A DNA stretch of 64,000 bases from Plecoglossus altivelis (GCA_036571765.1 BROE01000011.1:10972570-11036569); one strand, 5' to 3'; positions 34,301 to 44,323 are shown, counted from the first letter of the stretch. Notes: generated by a model from the letters alone, not told the origin. A program made the numbers and translations.

Positions 34301-36751
34301 CAGAGAGAGAGAAAGATATGGGGGAGAGAGACAGCATGTGACAGAGCAGTCTGAGGACCTGGCATCATGTTCAGCAAACTGCACATATGTCTCTCTGGTT
34401 GAGCAGGAGCAGCGTGTCTGTGTGTGTCTGTGTGTGTCTGTGTGCGCACGTGTGAGTGTGTGTTGCGACTCTGCACCAAGCTCACGTGCCCTCATTTCTG
34501 CTACTGCATCGCTGTCAACAGAGGCATGGACGGCATAGCGAGAGAGCAGGAGAAGGAGAGCAAGATAGAGAAAGACAAGCAGAGAAATACAGACAGCCGC
34601 AGCAGGGTTTGAGTGTGTGTCTGTGTGTGTCTAGATGTGTGTGTGTGTGTGCGTTTGCCTGTATGCGTGTGTGTCTATAGGTGCGTGCATGTCTATACGT
34701 GTGTGTCTATGTGTGTGTGTTTAGAGAGTTCTGATGAAAGTCCAGCAATGAAACCACGATTACAGTATGCTGTAACACACACAAACACACAGCTACACAC
34801 AAACACACACTGCCACACCACATACACAAACCCAGAGGATCCCATCATCACAGTGACTCACCTCACACAAGCTTTCCTCCTCGGTGCCACACATTGTACT
34901 TCTCTGAATATAACAGTCCTATCCCTCTCCCTCCCTCTCTCTCTCTCTCCCTCTCCCTCTCCCTCTCTCTCTCTCTCTCTCCCTATCTCTCTCTACCTCT
35001 CTCTCTCATCCAACTCTCATCCAACAGGGACAGACTTGACTCGACTCTAGTGATTCACTTCGAGGCAGAGCTGTGCTCATGTACTGATACGGTTTTACGG
35101 TCCAAATCGAATCAGTTCGGGTGAGATGACCTCCACCGACCTGCTCTGGACGGCCCTGATGTCTGTGCACATTCCTAGGAGTATACACATGGAGGTATGT
35201 GTTCATGGGTACACACACACGGAGATACACACAAACTGTCGCTATCACACCATTGGAAAGGAGCCCAAGGGAAGATCAGGGAACACGCCTTAGATCCAGC
35301 GAGTGAGAGACGGAGAGATGGAGATGAGATAGGGGGCAGGGAACAAAGAGCTGGGGTGAGGAGCAGGAGGGGAGGTAAGGAGCAGCGAGGGGGGATAAGG
35401 GCGAGAGGGGGGGTTGAGGAGCGAGAGGGGGGTGAGGAGCAGAGGGGGGAGATGCGAGAAGGGGGGTGAGGAGCGAGAGGGGGGGTGAGGAGCGAGAGGG
35501 GGGGTGAGGAGCGAGAGGGGGGGTGAGGAGCAAGAATGGGGGTGAGGAGCGAGAAGTGGGGTGAGGAGAAAAAGGCAGAGGACAGGATGACAACCGAAAG
35601 AGAGAGAGAGGCAGCACAGCTGGAGTCAAAGCGCCTCTCGCCACGGTCTCCACCAGAGAGAAAAAGAACGACGCTCTAGACAGACGACTCGCGGTTAAAG
35701 ATGTAAAAATGGCCCCCTGACAACTGCCCTGAAAGGGACTGAGGGAGGAGGGGGTTGGTGAGGGTTACACCCTTCACAGACAGCTGTGATATGGCCGAAC
35801 GTCTGTGTGTCTCTGGCCAACACGAAGGCTGCAGCCACACACATCTATTCCCTCACGTACCCCAGTAAAGTAACCCAGCGTCAAATCCAACATGGAATCA
35901 TCACTCTGTTGATATGCTGTGAAGAAATGCACACGATTCTGACGCACAAACGCCACCAACAACAAACCGGTCGCGTTTTCCTCATGCGTATCACACACAC
36001 ACACACAACACACAACAACACAAAACATCCAGCAGAATACGCACATGCCCACGCTAACTACATCAGGACAGACGTATCATACAAGTACATTCGCCGTGCA
36101 GGCACAATGTACTCACACACACACTCGCAGACGTAAAGGGATCCAGATGGACAGGCTGGGACTCTGCACGCCACAGCGTACCCTCGGCTCTGGCGTTTTG
36201 ACACAGTGACTCAGGAAGAGAGCGAAGCATCTCTGAGTCACTGTTGAGGAGCGAGAGGGGGGGTGAGGAGCGAGAGGGGGGGTGAGGAGCAAGAATGGGG
36301 GTGAGGAGCGAGAAGTGGGGTGAGGAGAAAAAGGCAGAGGACAGGATGACAACCGAAAGAGAGAGAGAGGCAGCACAGCTGGAGTCAAAGCGCCTCTCGC
36401 CACGGTCTCCACCAGAGAGAAAAAGAACGACGCTCTAGACAGACGACTCGCGGTTAAAGATGTAAAAATGGCCCCCTGACAACTGCCCTGAAAGGGACTG
36501 AGGGAGGAGGGGGTTGGTGAGGGTTACACCCTTCACAGACAGCTGTGATATGGCCGAACGTCTGTGTGTCTCTGGCCAACACGAAGGCTGCAGCCACACA
36601 CATCTATTCCCTCACGTACCCCAGTAAAGTAACCCAGCGTCAAATCCAACATGGAATCGTCACTCTGTTGATATACTGTGAAGAAATCCACACGATTCTG
36701 ACGCACAAACGCACACCAACAAACAAACCCGGTCGCCGTTTTCCTCACATG

Positions 36752-36786
<35 letters not shown>

Positions 36787-39211
36787 GAACATCCAGCAGA
36801 CGCACATTTCCACGCTACACTACACAGGCACAGACGTATACACACTGTACATTCGCATGCAGGCACATGTACTCACACACACACTCGCAGACGTAAAGGA
36901 ATCCAGATGGACAGGCTGGGACTCTGCACGCCACAGCATACCCTCGGCTCTGGCGTTTTGACACAGTGACTCAGGAAGAGGGTGAAGCATCTCTGAGTCA
37001 CTGTCGAAACAGCCACATGCCAATTCCCACGACTCAGCTGTGTTTACACACACAGAAGCGAGCGCGAGCACGCGGGGACACAGAAACAGAGGGGTTGGAA
37101 GTTACCATTAAGCCTCTAATGATGATGACTCAGAAATGCGCCTGTGTATCACAGCCATCAAACAAGGCGTCTTGTTTAGACTGCCAGCGCTAAGCTGTGT
37201 ATCTCGTTCGTGCTCTGAGTAGACCATGTGACCACGTGACCATGTGACCACGTGACGGTCCTTAATGGACGCTCAGGTCTAGGATGCAGACGGTGGGAGA
37301 CATTTGGAGGAAACTACAATATTAAGATGGTCTCTTTTTTCCTCTCTCCCTTCTCTTTCCCTTCCTTTTCTCTCCCTCCCCCTCCATCCCTGTCTCCCTC
37401 TGTCCCCACTACTTCTGCCTCTCCCCTTTCCCTCCCTCTCTCTCCCCCCTTGCCCTCCCTCTCTCCCTCTCTCCCCTTGCTGCAGTGCTGGAGAGGAGTG
37501 TCAATTTCAGAGCTTCAAGCTCCATTCCTGCTTAATAACTCAACAAGCCACAGAGTGATGCTCTGCTACTCTCTCTCTGTGTCTCTCTCTCGGTGTGTAT
37601 GTCTCTCTCTCTCTCTCTGTCTCTCTCTTTGTGTGTGTGTGTGTCTCTGTTTCTCTTTCCCTCTGTGTATGTGTGTCTCTCTCTGTGTATGTGTCTCTCT
37701 CTCTGTGTATGTGTCTCTCTCTGTGTCTATCCCTCTGTGTATGTGTCTCTCTCTCTGTGTCTATCCCTCTGTGTATGTCTCTCTCTCTCTCTGTATGTGT
37801 GTCTCTCTCTGTGTGTCTCTCTGTGTACGTGTCTCTCCCTCTGTGTATGTGTCTCTCTCTGTGTCTCTCTAACTGTGTGTCTGTTTCTTTCTCCCTCTCT
37901 GTGTTTCTCTTGTCTGTCTTTCGTATGCACCTCTCACTCTTTCTCCCGATTCATCTTCCATTTAGTACTGCTTCACTGGAATAACAAAGAAAAAATTACT
38001 GAAGTGATAAATGACTTTAACATTAAGTAAATACTACTGACAAATGTCCTTCAGTTGAGTAATGGAGTTGGCATATAAACTGGGATTGGGTCTTCACTTG
38101 GTGCTTCCAGTCTCTTAGATACTCTTCTTCAATGTTGTGTGACCTGCCACACTGGACTACAGCACCCCGAACGCCCAGAGAGAAATTGTAAATGAGATTT
38201 GTGGATGAGCACTAAATAGAGCAGAATGGAGTGCGGCACCAAGTGTTAATGCACACCAGCCGTAAGTTCACACGTGCACACACGCAATCGCACGCTTCTG
38301 GGTGACTGAGTGTGAAAACACACTGGCCCAACATAAAAGCCCTGTCCATTCTCACAGTACAAGACAGAGTACACACACGTTCACACACACACACACGCAT
38401 ACACACACCACACACACACGTTCACACACACACACACGTTCACACACACACACGTACACACACACACGTTCACACACACACACACACACAACACACACAC
38501 ACACGCATACACACACACACATGCGTTCACACACACACACACACTCTTAGTGTTCTCTACAAGCCTCCTCCATACATCCAGACTGGTAGGGGGCTGTGAA
38601 CATGTTTGCTTCCTGTGTTCTCTCAGTTAGAGGTAAACCTGCTATGTCCTGTCAGTTAGAGGTAAACCTGTTGTGTTCTGTCAGTTAGAGGTAAACCTGC
38701 TATGTCCTGTCAGTTAGAGGTAAACCTGCTATGTCCTGTCAGTTAGAGGTAAACCTGTTGTGTTCTCTTAGTTAGAGGTAAACCTGCTATGTCCTGTCAG
38801 TTAGAGGTAAACCTGTTGTGTTCTCTTAGTTAGAGGTAAACCTGTTGTGTTCTCTTAGTTAGAGGTAAACCTGCTATGTCCTGTCAGTTATGGGTAAACC
38901 TGTTGTGTTCTCTTAGTTATGGGTAAACCTGTTGTGTTCTCTTAGTTATGGGTAAACCTGTTGTGTTCTCTTAGTTAGGGGTAAACCTGTTGTGTTCTCT
39001 TAGTTATGGGTAAACCTGTTGTGTTCTCTTAGTTATGGGTAAACCTGTTGTGTTCTCTTAGTTATGGGTAAACCTGTTGTGTTCTCTCTGTGAACCTGTT
39101 CAGGAGAGAAGACTTCCTCCCTGAGTGGGTGATTCACCGATTAGACCTGGAACACTGCTCATCACACCTCGCGCAAGCGTGTGTGTGTGTGTGGTGTGTG
39201 TGTGTGTGTGT

Positions 39212-39263
<52 letters not shown>

Positions 39264-42200
39264 CTTGAGTGAGAGAGCAAAAGGGAGAGACTAAGAATAG
39301 AGAGTAAAAACTAGTTCAGGGATTGGAAGGAAATGTCAGGCCTAACACTTACCTGTTACTGAACGCTCAAATAGTGGAGGATGAAGGTTCTGGAGTGCAG
39401 GGTGAGGGCATGCGAGGGTGAGGGCGTGCGAGGGTGAGGGCGTGCGAGAGAGCGGCCGGCATCTGACACTTTTCTGATCTTTCATGCTCACCTGGTAAGT
39501 CGTGCGCGGAGCATCCATAACAGGCCTTTCATCTACACACCCCGAGTTGTCTCTCTCTCTCTGTCTCTCTCTGTCTCTCTCTGTGTCTCTCTGTGTCTCT
39601 CTGTGTCTCTCTGTGTCTCTCTCTGTGTCTCTCTGTGTCTCTCTCTGTGTCTCTCTGTGTCTCTCTCTCTCTGTGTCTCTCTGTGTCTCTCTCTCTCTGT
39701 GTCTCTCTCTGTGTCTCTCTCTCTCTGTGTCTCTCTCTCTGTCTCTCTCTGTCTCTCTCTCTGTGTGTCTCTCTGTGTCTCTCTCTCTGTGTCTCTCTGT
39801 GTCTCTCTCTGTGTCTCTCTGTGTGTCTCTCTGTGTCTCTCTGTGTCTCTCTCTGTGTCTTGCTCTCTCGCTTTCTCTCTGTGTGTCTTTGACTCTCTCT
39901 GTTTCGCTTTTTTCGCTCTCTGTTTCACAGTCAGCCTCTTTGTCTCAGTCAGTCTCTCTCGCTCTGTTCACAGTCAATCTCTCTCCCTCTTTCTGTCTCA
40001 CAGTCAATCTCTCTCTCTCTTTCTGTCTCGCAGTTAGTGTCTCTCTCTCTCTGTGTCTCACAGTCAATCTCTCTCTCCCTCTTCCTCTCTATCTCACTCT
40101 CTGTCTTTTGCTCCATCGTTCCCTGTCACAACTCCCCTTCCCCCTCTCACACACCCATCCCTACCCTCTGGATATGGGTTCAACCTGCATCTGATAGTTC
40201 ATTAGCTGACCAATTGAGCACAGCTCTACATGTTCCCCAAGCAGCTCTCGCAAGTGATCCCAGGGCCGGCCCACCCCGTCAACCAATCGATGGATCTGTC
40301 GGTGGGAACACGAAGCTGCAGCTCGCCCTATTGGTCAGCAAACAAGCCCGGCTGCTTCTCACAGAGTCCTCTAATGAAGGCAGATTGAACAGGCTTGTCT
40401 GTCTGACTGGTTCGCATAAATGGTCCCTTGTTGTCGACTGTCAGTTGCTTCAAGTCATGGAGATACAGACTTGTGTCTCAATGTTTCAAATGTGGTCTTG
40501 TTCGGCTTTAGGCTTAAGTCAACTGATGGCTGGGGATGCTCTATCCTGCAAGCAAAGCAAAGAGAGCCGCTGAATTGATTAACTGCGTTTGTGTGGATGA
40601 AGAACATGCTGTTTCTGTTGACGCTGAAGGAGGTGTGGAGTGGGTGGATGAGGTGGAGCGGAGCATGATACCAAGAGTACAGAGAGAGGAGGAGAAGAAA
40701 GAGAGGAGAAGAGAGGAGAGGAGAGGAAAGAGGTGAAGAGAGAGGGGAGAGAGGAGAGGAGAAGAGAGAGGGGAGAGAGGAGAGGAGAAGAGAGAGGGGA
40801 GAGAGGAGAGGAGAAGAGAGAGGGGAGAGAGGAGAGGAGAAGAGAGTAGAGGAGAGAGGGAGGAGAGGACAGAGGGGAGAGAGGAGAGGTGAAGACAGAG
40901 GGGAGAGAGGACAAAAGAGGAGAGAGAGGAAAGAGGGGAGGGAAGAGAGAAGAGGAGAAAGGAGAAAGGAGAAAGATGAGGAGAGGAGATAGAGGATGTT
41001 ACTGTAATTGTTCCAGGCTGCTTCTCTGGCAGCTGAGAACATCTAAATTTAGACACCCTTTCCCCCTCCTTCTCCTCTCCTCCTTTATTCCATCCTTCAC
41101 CTCCATTTCTCCATCCCTCCTTCCTCTCCTTCGCGATCCCTTCATCACGAAACATGAAAGCCCCATGGTAACAAAATTGACAGCCCTCCCTGCGTCAGAC
41201 AATCGTCAAACGTGCCCCAGAGTGCCGCTCTACATGTGTGTGCATGAGAGTGTGTGTGTGCATGAGTGTGTGTGTGTGCATGAGAGTGTGTGTGTGCGCG
41301 CTCGTCCCTGTAACGCGGTGGCGTGACGTCTGTACCATATGGGGACTATGTTAGAGTTGGCAGGCAGGAAAGGATGAGGTAACCTGCCATTCCCTCCCTC
41401 CCTCCCGCTCCATCTCTCTTTTCCTCCCTCCTCAGGTTCAACCACCCCTCCCCATCCTGGGGTGTAACTCTCTGGTCCTTGTAGCATCTCTGCTCCCAGG
41501 ATAAACTCTTACGTCGTAGACACCAGTAGGATTTATTGGTTCCAAGTCCGTCAGTGTGCGAGCGTGTTTTGCCGCCACATCGAGGTGCAGTTTTGTAGGA
41601 TGAGGGCAGATTGTCCCCCTGACGAGAGACCCTCCCCTCCCACCCCCCCACACTGTCTTTCGAGCTTAAACAATATGCGATGAGCTGACCCAAAAATGTC
41701 AACCCCTTCCACATACACACCAACCCCTTCCACATACACACCAACACCTTCCACATACACACCAACCCCTTCCACATACACACCAATACCTTCCACATAC
41801 ACACCAACACCTTCCACATACACACCAACACCTTCCACATACACACCAACCCCTTCCACATACACACCAACCCCTTCCACATACACACATACACCCCTTC
41901 CACATACACACCAACCCCTTCCACATACACACCAACCCCTTCCACATACACACCAACACCTTCCACATACACACCAACCCCGTCCACATACACACCAACC
42001 CCTTCCACATACACACCAATACCTTCCAAATACACACCAACCCCTTCCACATACACACCAACACTTTCCACATACACACCAACACCTTCCACATACACAC
42101 ATACACCTTCCACTCTTGGGCTTTACCGCCCACTACCCAGAATGCACCCTGGGATGTGTTTGTTTACACCCGTGGCGGAAGAGATGTGGAGGAGGTGCCG

Positions 42201-43987
42201 CCCCTGAGCTGTTCCACAAGGCCTGGCTGCTCCGACAGTAACCCTTGGCTCCACGCCATGTGATGAAACCCCAGGGGATACTGTGGACCTGAGGGAGACC
42301 ACGAGGCCCTCGCGGCTGAGGGAGACCACGAGGCCCTCGCGGCTGAGGGAGACCAGGAGGCCCTCGCGGCTGAGGGAGACGCCCAGGAGGACCAACAGGA
42401 GTTATCACACTGGTCCCTAGTCACTCCCTCCACGCCAAAGACCTGGCTCTAAGCCCAGAAGATTGATGATGTCTGACCGCCTAATGAAAAGATAGTTAAC
42501 CCTCATTAGAGTCTTTACGCGGAATAAATGCTAAGCTAAAGTGGTGTGACGTCAACTGGTTCTGGAGCTGTCGATGCCGCCCTCGATGCTGGGAAACAGA
42601 CGGTATCTTCTTATATACTAATAATCCCCGTTTCTACGGCGGTAAGATATGAATCATCCGATGTTGGGTCAGAATATAGCAGGTAAAAAATGAGATTTCA
42701 TTTCAAGGCAGAACCCCAACCATGGTGGACCTATCGAGGCGATTATACACCGTTTCCATTAAAAAAAACTCTAATCTTGGTTTCGGAAATCAATGTATTT
42801 TTTTTAGCCTTCTAATCACACTCGTATTAAGGACGAAGACACTGGGGAGTAAGATGAATATCCTGCCCTGCTTCCAGTCGTTTGAACCCCATCAGAGCAA
42901 CGTGTAGAGACGAGGGAAAGCGTCTCTGGAGACAGACAATACAGACAAAAGGGAAAGAAAGAGGGGGAAAGACTCACGAGGAGAAGAAGGGTGAAGGAAG
43001 GAGATTAGGACACTATAGAAGGAGCCTGAGAGGAGGAAGAAGAAGCGAGGGGGAGAGGAGGAGGGAGAGGGAGTGACGGAGAGGATGTAGGGGAGAGGGA
43101 GAGAGAGGGTGTGGGGGAGAGGAGGATGGAGAGAGAGTGAGGGGGAGAGAGAGAGTGAGTGAGGGAGAGGGTGTAGGGGAGACGGAGAGAGAGTGAGGCA
43201 GAGGATGTGGGGGAGAGGAGGAGGGAGAGAGTGTGAGGGAGAGAGTGTAGGGGAGAGAGAGAGAGTGATGAAGTTGTTCTGACCTTACGGGGATGGTGAG
43301 AGATTAGAAACAGACGGAGGGCGGGGGAGGGCAAAGAGAGCCAGAAGGGAACAACAAGAGATCGCAGGAAGAGAGACGGGCAGAGTGAAAGGAGGGTAGC
43401 AACATAGCACAAGAGGAGAGACAGGGAAGTAGGACAAAGGGAGAGGGAGAGAGAGAGTGAGGGGGAGAGGGAGAGTAGCAGTTTTGAGCTGGTGTGACCT
43501 GTGAGACACTGGAAGAGTAGCTAAAAGCACCAGCAGTAAACTTTGGAAGGAGAGCACTTCCATCCAGCCCAGTAGCATGCCCCTAACCAAGCAGAAAAAC
43601 AGCCCTGCCCTGCCCTGCCCAGCCCAGCCCAGCCTAGTCCAGCCCTGCCCTGCCCAGCCTAGCCCAGTCCAGCCCTGCTCAGCCCTGCCCTGCCCTGCCC
43701 AGCCCTGCCCTGCCCCAGCCCAGCCACCACTAACCTTGCTGGTTGAGCTGCTGCGTGCTCTTGCTCCACTGCGACAGCCCGACGATGGCCACCATCTTGG
43801 CCCCCAGACTGGAGCGTCTCTTCTTGTTGCCGGTTAGGCCCCCGGGGCCCTCGGGCCCTCCTCCGCAGGGGCTCTTCTCCAGGCTGTACATAGCCCCTGA
43901 GATGCTGGAGGAGCGCACCACGTTCCTGGCTGCTGCCGCGCTCATTCCCCCAGGGCTGGACACGTCCACGGAGCTACTGAGCATCAT
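21010..43987 (-). CDS. rims3: Regulating synaptic membrane exocytosis protein 3 (RIM3), 6 coding exons
   Basis: Short RIM-family protein of the presynaptic active zone, with a single C2 domain corresponding to the C2B of full-length RIMs; it modulates vesicle exocytosis (family knowledge). Exons on the minus strand: 43735-43987, exon 2 at 26546-26688 and/or 24005-24165, exon 3 at 26058-26170 and/or 23490-23603, then 22998-23099, 22510-22649 and 21010-21222. Phases match throughout if exon 2 is 142 bp, giving about 320 residues; human RIMS3 is about 308. Diagnostic motifs are RNVVRSSSISG, KKRRSSLGAKMVAIVGL, RRSTETGIAVEM, SQFSDFLDGLGPAQIVGRQT, KVYVLENGACLAKKKT and the C-terminal RRLSQSSLESATSP. 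Exons 2 and 3 are each present twice because of a tandem duplication. Neither exon 2 copy is open and only exon 3 copy B fits the frame. RIM4 is the main alternative, but the N-terminal motifs and the smap2 neighbour favour RIM3. Confidence 0.9.
21230..21470 (+). repeat. Purine-rich GGGAGAGGTGCGG / GAGA tract
   Basis: GA/GGA-rich sequence in rims3 intron 5 next to the assembly gap. Confidence 0.8.
21478..22473. other. Assembly gap (N run)
   Basis: 996 N within rims3 intron 5. The adjoining exon phases join without it, so no coding loss is expected. Confidence 1.
22510..22649 (-). CDS. rims3: rims3 exon 5 (C2 domain middle)
   Basis: Codes TYVKVYVLENGACLAKKKTR and the block DPTYQQPLLFEESPQGKVLQ. 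Phase 2 in, phase 0 out; donor GTAGGC. Confidence 0.95.
22998..23099 (-). CDS. rims3: rims3 exon 4 (C2 domain start)
   Basis: Codes DVHVGMVDRGGQLEVEVNQA and RGLTPKPGTKNIP; acceptor TCCAG, donor GTACCA. Confidence 0.94.
23490..23603 (-). pseudogene. rims3: rims3 exon 3, copy A (one extra base at the acceptor)
   Basis: Codes the same PTARLGPESQFSDFLDGLG block as copy B, but TGTTTGTC replaces GTTTGTC after the acceptor AG. This makes 114 bp instead of 113 and would shift the frame. It may be a sequencing error or a redundant copy. Confidence 0.75.
23690..23995 (+). repeat. (GACA)n tract, copy 1
   Basis: GACAGACAGACA with GGCATTGACAGACAGATA interruptions, between the exon 2 and exon 3 copies. 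Confidence 0.9.
24005..24165 (-). pseudogene. rims3: rims3 exon 2, copy A (3' half corrupted)
   Basis: The 5' part reads correctly (DGGNKKLRSTIRRSTETGIA). After VEM the sequence carries several 1-4 base insertions compared with copy B, making it 161 bp where 142 is expected, and the frame is lost. Confidence 0.8.
24900..25200 (+). repeat. G-rich purine tract, copy 1
   Basis: GGAGGAGAGAGGTGCGGGAGG-type tract, homologous to 27480-27722 but differing by many indels. GGG runs could form quadruplexes. Confidence 0.85.
25390..25612 (+). repeat. CACACTCACACATA repeat, copy 1
   Basis: CA-rich tract with TCACTCAACACACACTCACA units. It recurs at 27920-28138. Confidence 0.9.
26058..26170 (-). CDS. rims3: rims3 exon 3, copy B (intact)
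   Basis: 113 bp, phase 2 in and phase 1 out. Codes FVFPTARLGPESQFSDFLDG and GPAQIVGRQTLATPPM. The acceptor CTCTCTCAG and donor GTAAG are good. Confidence 0.9.
26260..26545 (+). repeat. (GACA)n tract, copy 2
   Basis: GACAGACAGACA with GGCATGACAGACAGATA interruptions. Confidence 0.9.
26546..26688 (-). CDS. rims3: rims3 exon 2, copy B (net +1 base early)
   Basis: The 3' part reads correctly (VTRQGSKESTDGSTNSNSSD, good GTATGT donor). Near the acceptor it carries CCCTG where copy A has CTG and lacks one C shortly after, a net +1 shift over about ten codons. The length is 143 bp where 142 is expected. Confidence 0.7.
27480..27722 (+). repeat. G-rich purine tract, copy 2
   Basis: GAGAGAGGTGCGGGAGGGG-type tract in duplication copy 2. 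Confidence 0.85.
27920..28138 (+). repeat. CACACTCACACATA repeat, copy 2
   Basis: Counterpart of 25390-25612. Confidence 0.9.
28297..28386 (+). repeat. (CA)n microsatellite
   Basis: About 90 bp of CA with few interruptions, at the right edge of duplication copy 2. Confidence 0.95.
28512..28642 (+). repeat. ~46-bp minisatellite, 3 copies
   Basis: The unit contains GGTCTCTTACGTAGAACTTC followed by TTCATGGTTCTATTTGGG. A truncated fourth copy (GGTCTCCTACTC) follows. Confidence 0.9.
28860..29530 (+). repeat. ~670-bp polypurine (GA/GAGACA) tract
   Basis: Near-continuous GA/GAGACAGAGAGA purine strand. Long Ser/Leu or Arg/Glu frames across it are artefacts of the repeat. Confidence 0.95.
29915..30048 (+). 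repeat. GGGGCTGGGACACGGGC minisatellite
   Basis: Six- and 24-bp units (GGGGCT, GGGACACGGGCTGAGGCT) in about five copies. The frame across it (Ala/Gly/Pro/Ser-rich) is probably non-coding. Confidence 0.9.
30375..30590 (+). repeat. (TCTCTCTG)n pyrimidine tract
   Basis: TCTCTCTCTGTCTG and TCTCTCACTC units. Confidence 0.9.
31630..31885 (+). repeat. GTGTGTTCGTGT repeat
   Basis: GT tract with regular TTC and CCG interruptions. Confidence 0.95.
32020..32245 (+). repeat. G-rich GGTGCGGGAGG tract
   Basis: Dense GGG runs separated by 1-7 bases, a strong candidate for G-quadruplexes on the plus strand. Confidence 0.85.
32438..32706 (+). repeat. (GT)n-rich region
   Basis: GTGTGT with GCATG and GATTGTG interruptions. 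Confidence 0.9.
32970..33372 (+). repeat. TGTGTGTCTGTGGATG minisatellite (16-18 bp)
   Basis: About 20 units. Units of 16 bp (TGTGTGTCTGTGGATG) dominate the left part and 18-bp units (one more TG) the right part, with point variants CTATG, CTACG and CAATG. Confidence 0.95.
33707..33812 (+). repeat. ~19-bp minisatellite GTGACCACAGGGCCAGGCT
   Basis: Five to six imperfect copies. Confidence 0.9.
33985..34335 (+). repeat. GAGAGGGAGAGAAAGATATGGGG purine repeat
   Basis: GA-rich tract in which a unit of about 40 bp containing GAAAGATATGGGG recurs. Confidence 0.9.
35320..35560 (+). repeat. GAGGAGCGAGAGGGGGGGT minisatellite (~19 bp)
   Basis: Near-perfect units around 35460-35540; related but degenerate on the left. 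It recurs at 36245-36330 as part of duplication B. Confidence 0.9.
35490..36243. repeat. Tandem duplication B, copy 1 (~757 bp)
   Basis: The interval from the GAGGAGCGAGAGG repeat to CTGAGTCACTGT recurs directly to the right with few substitutions and small indels. Confidence 0.9.
36244..37003. repeat. Tandem duplication B, copy 2
   Basis: Starts inside GAGTCACTGT|TGAGGAGCGAG and ends at CTGAGTCACTGTCGAAAC. Both copies share GATATGGCCGAACGTC and AACCCAGCGTCAAATCCAAC. Confidence 0.9.
37223..37258 (+). promoter_or_regulatory. Cluster of alternating CACGTG and CATGTG E-box motifs
   Basis: CCATGTGACCACGTGAC occurs twice in direct succession, giving two CACGTGAC and two CATGTGAC sites in 36 bp. 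CACGTGAC is the core bound by USF/TFE-type bHLH-zip factors. Function is unknown. Confidence 0.45.
37560..37885 (+). repeat. (TCTCTCTGTGTATG)n pyrimidine/GT repeat
   Basis: TCTCTCTGTGT with ATG and ATCCC interruptions. Confidence 0.95.
38370..38545 (+). repeat. (CA)n with ACGTTCACACA repeats
   Basis: CA tract interrupted by CGTTCA, CGTACA and CGCATA. Confidence 0.9.
38622..39085 (+). repeat. 29-bp minisatellite, 16 copies, with variant polarity
   Basis: Unit GTTAGAGGTAAACCTG plus TTGTGTTCTCTTA or CTATGTCCTGTCA. Copies 1-9 carry GTTAGAGG; copies 10-16 carry GTTATGGG (one GTTAGGGG). All CTATGTCCTGTC variants are in the left half. Confidence 0.95.
39178..39258 (+). repeat. (GT)n microsatellite
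   Basis: About 80 bp GT with two GGT slips. Confidence 0.95.
39540..40095 (+). repeat. (TCTCTCTGTG)n tract, then CACAGTCAATCTCTCTC units
   Basis: About 350 bp of TCTCTGTG-type repeat, followed by four imperfect ~35-50 bp units with CAGTCAATCTCTC. Confidence 0.9.
40675..40990 (+). repeat. GAGAGGGGAGAGAGGAGAGGAGAA minisatellite/purine tract
   Basis: A regular ~30-bp unit repeats several times at 40735-40850, inside a longer polypurine tract. Confidence 0.95.
41693..42113 (+). repeat. 21-bp minisatellite, ~19-20 copies
   Basis: Unit CCTTCCACATACACACCAA(C/T)(C/A). Because 21 is divisible by three, open frames run through on both strands (plus PSTYTPT, minus GVGVYVE heptapeptides). These are probably non-coding. 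Confidence 0.95.
42291..42380 (+). repeat. 27-bp minisatellite, ~3.5 copies
   Basis: Unit CTGAGGGAGACCACGAGGCC plus CTCGCGG. CpG-bearing and in frame across copies. Confidence 0.92.
43020..43275 (+). repeat. GGGGGAGAGGAGGAGGGAGAG purine tract
   Basis: Recurrent GAGAGAGTG(A)GGGGGAGAG units. A short related tract lies at 43438-43475. Confidence 0.9.
43600..43728 (+). repeat. CCCTGCC / CAGCCC pentamer-heptamer array
   Basis: CCAGCCCTGCCCTGCC repeats end a few bases before the rims3 exon 1 donor (minus strand). Confidence 0.95.
43735..43987 (-). CDS. rims3: rims3 first coding exon
   Basis: Starts at the double ATG (43987) with MMLSSSVDVSSPGGMS. It contains RNVVRSSSISG and KKRRSSLGAKMVAIVGLSQW, ending LNQQ in phase 1 with a GTTAGT donor. 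The exact upstream exon edge is not certain because the frame stays open 5' of the ATG. Confidence 0.92.
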
Positions 43988-44286
43988 GGCTTCCTTCAGG
44001 GTGTTAAGGTGGGGTGGGGGAGGGGGTGAGGGAGGAGGAGGGGAGGACTGGGGGGAGGGAGAGAGAGAGAGAGGGAACAAGAGAGAGGGTGAGCGGCCTT
44101 TTCGGATTCCTCTGACACCTCAAAAAAAGATCACGGGCACCTGCCAACTGTTCCATTTAAATACATACAAAATTACAAAAGGAAAGCTGAGAAGTAAGCA
44201 TAAGCATTCAAATACTGTATGCGCGCAAATCACCCCATGAGCCTCTCACACACACTCACACACACACACACACACACTCACACACA

Positions 44287-44323
<37 letters not shown>

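Larger units (their letters stand above)
28311..43734 (-). other. rims3: rims3 intron 1 (about 17 kb, very repeat-rich)
   Basis: No coding exon of any gene is recognisable. Most of the interval is dinucleotide or tetranucleotide repeats, G-rich tracts and minisatellites (listed separately). Unique blocks lie at about 29540-29880, 30590-31620, 32710-32960, 33380-33700, 34740-34900, 35580-36000, 36950-37330, 37920-38330, 40100-40660, 41000-41690 and 42380-42960; nothing recognisable was found in them. Confidence 0.75.
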
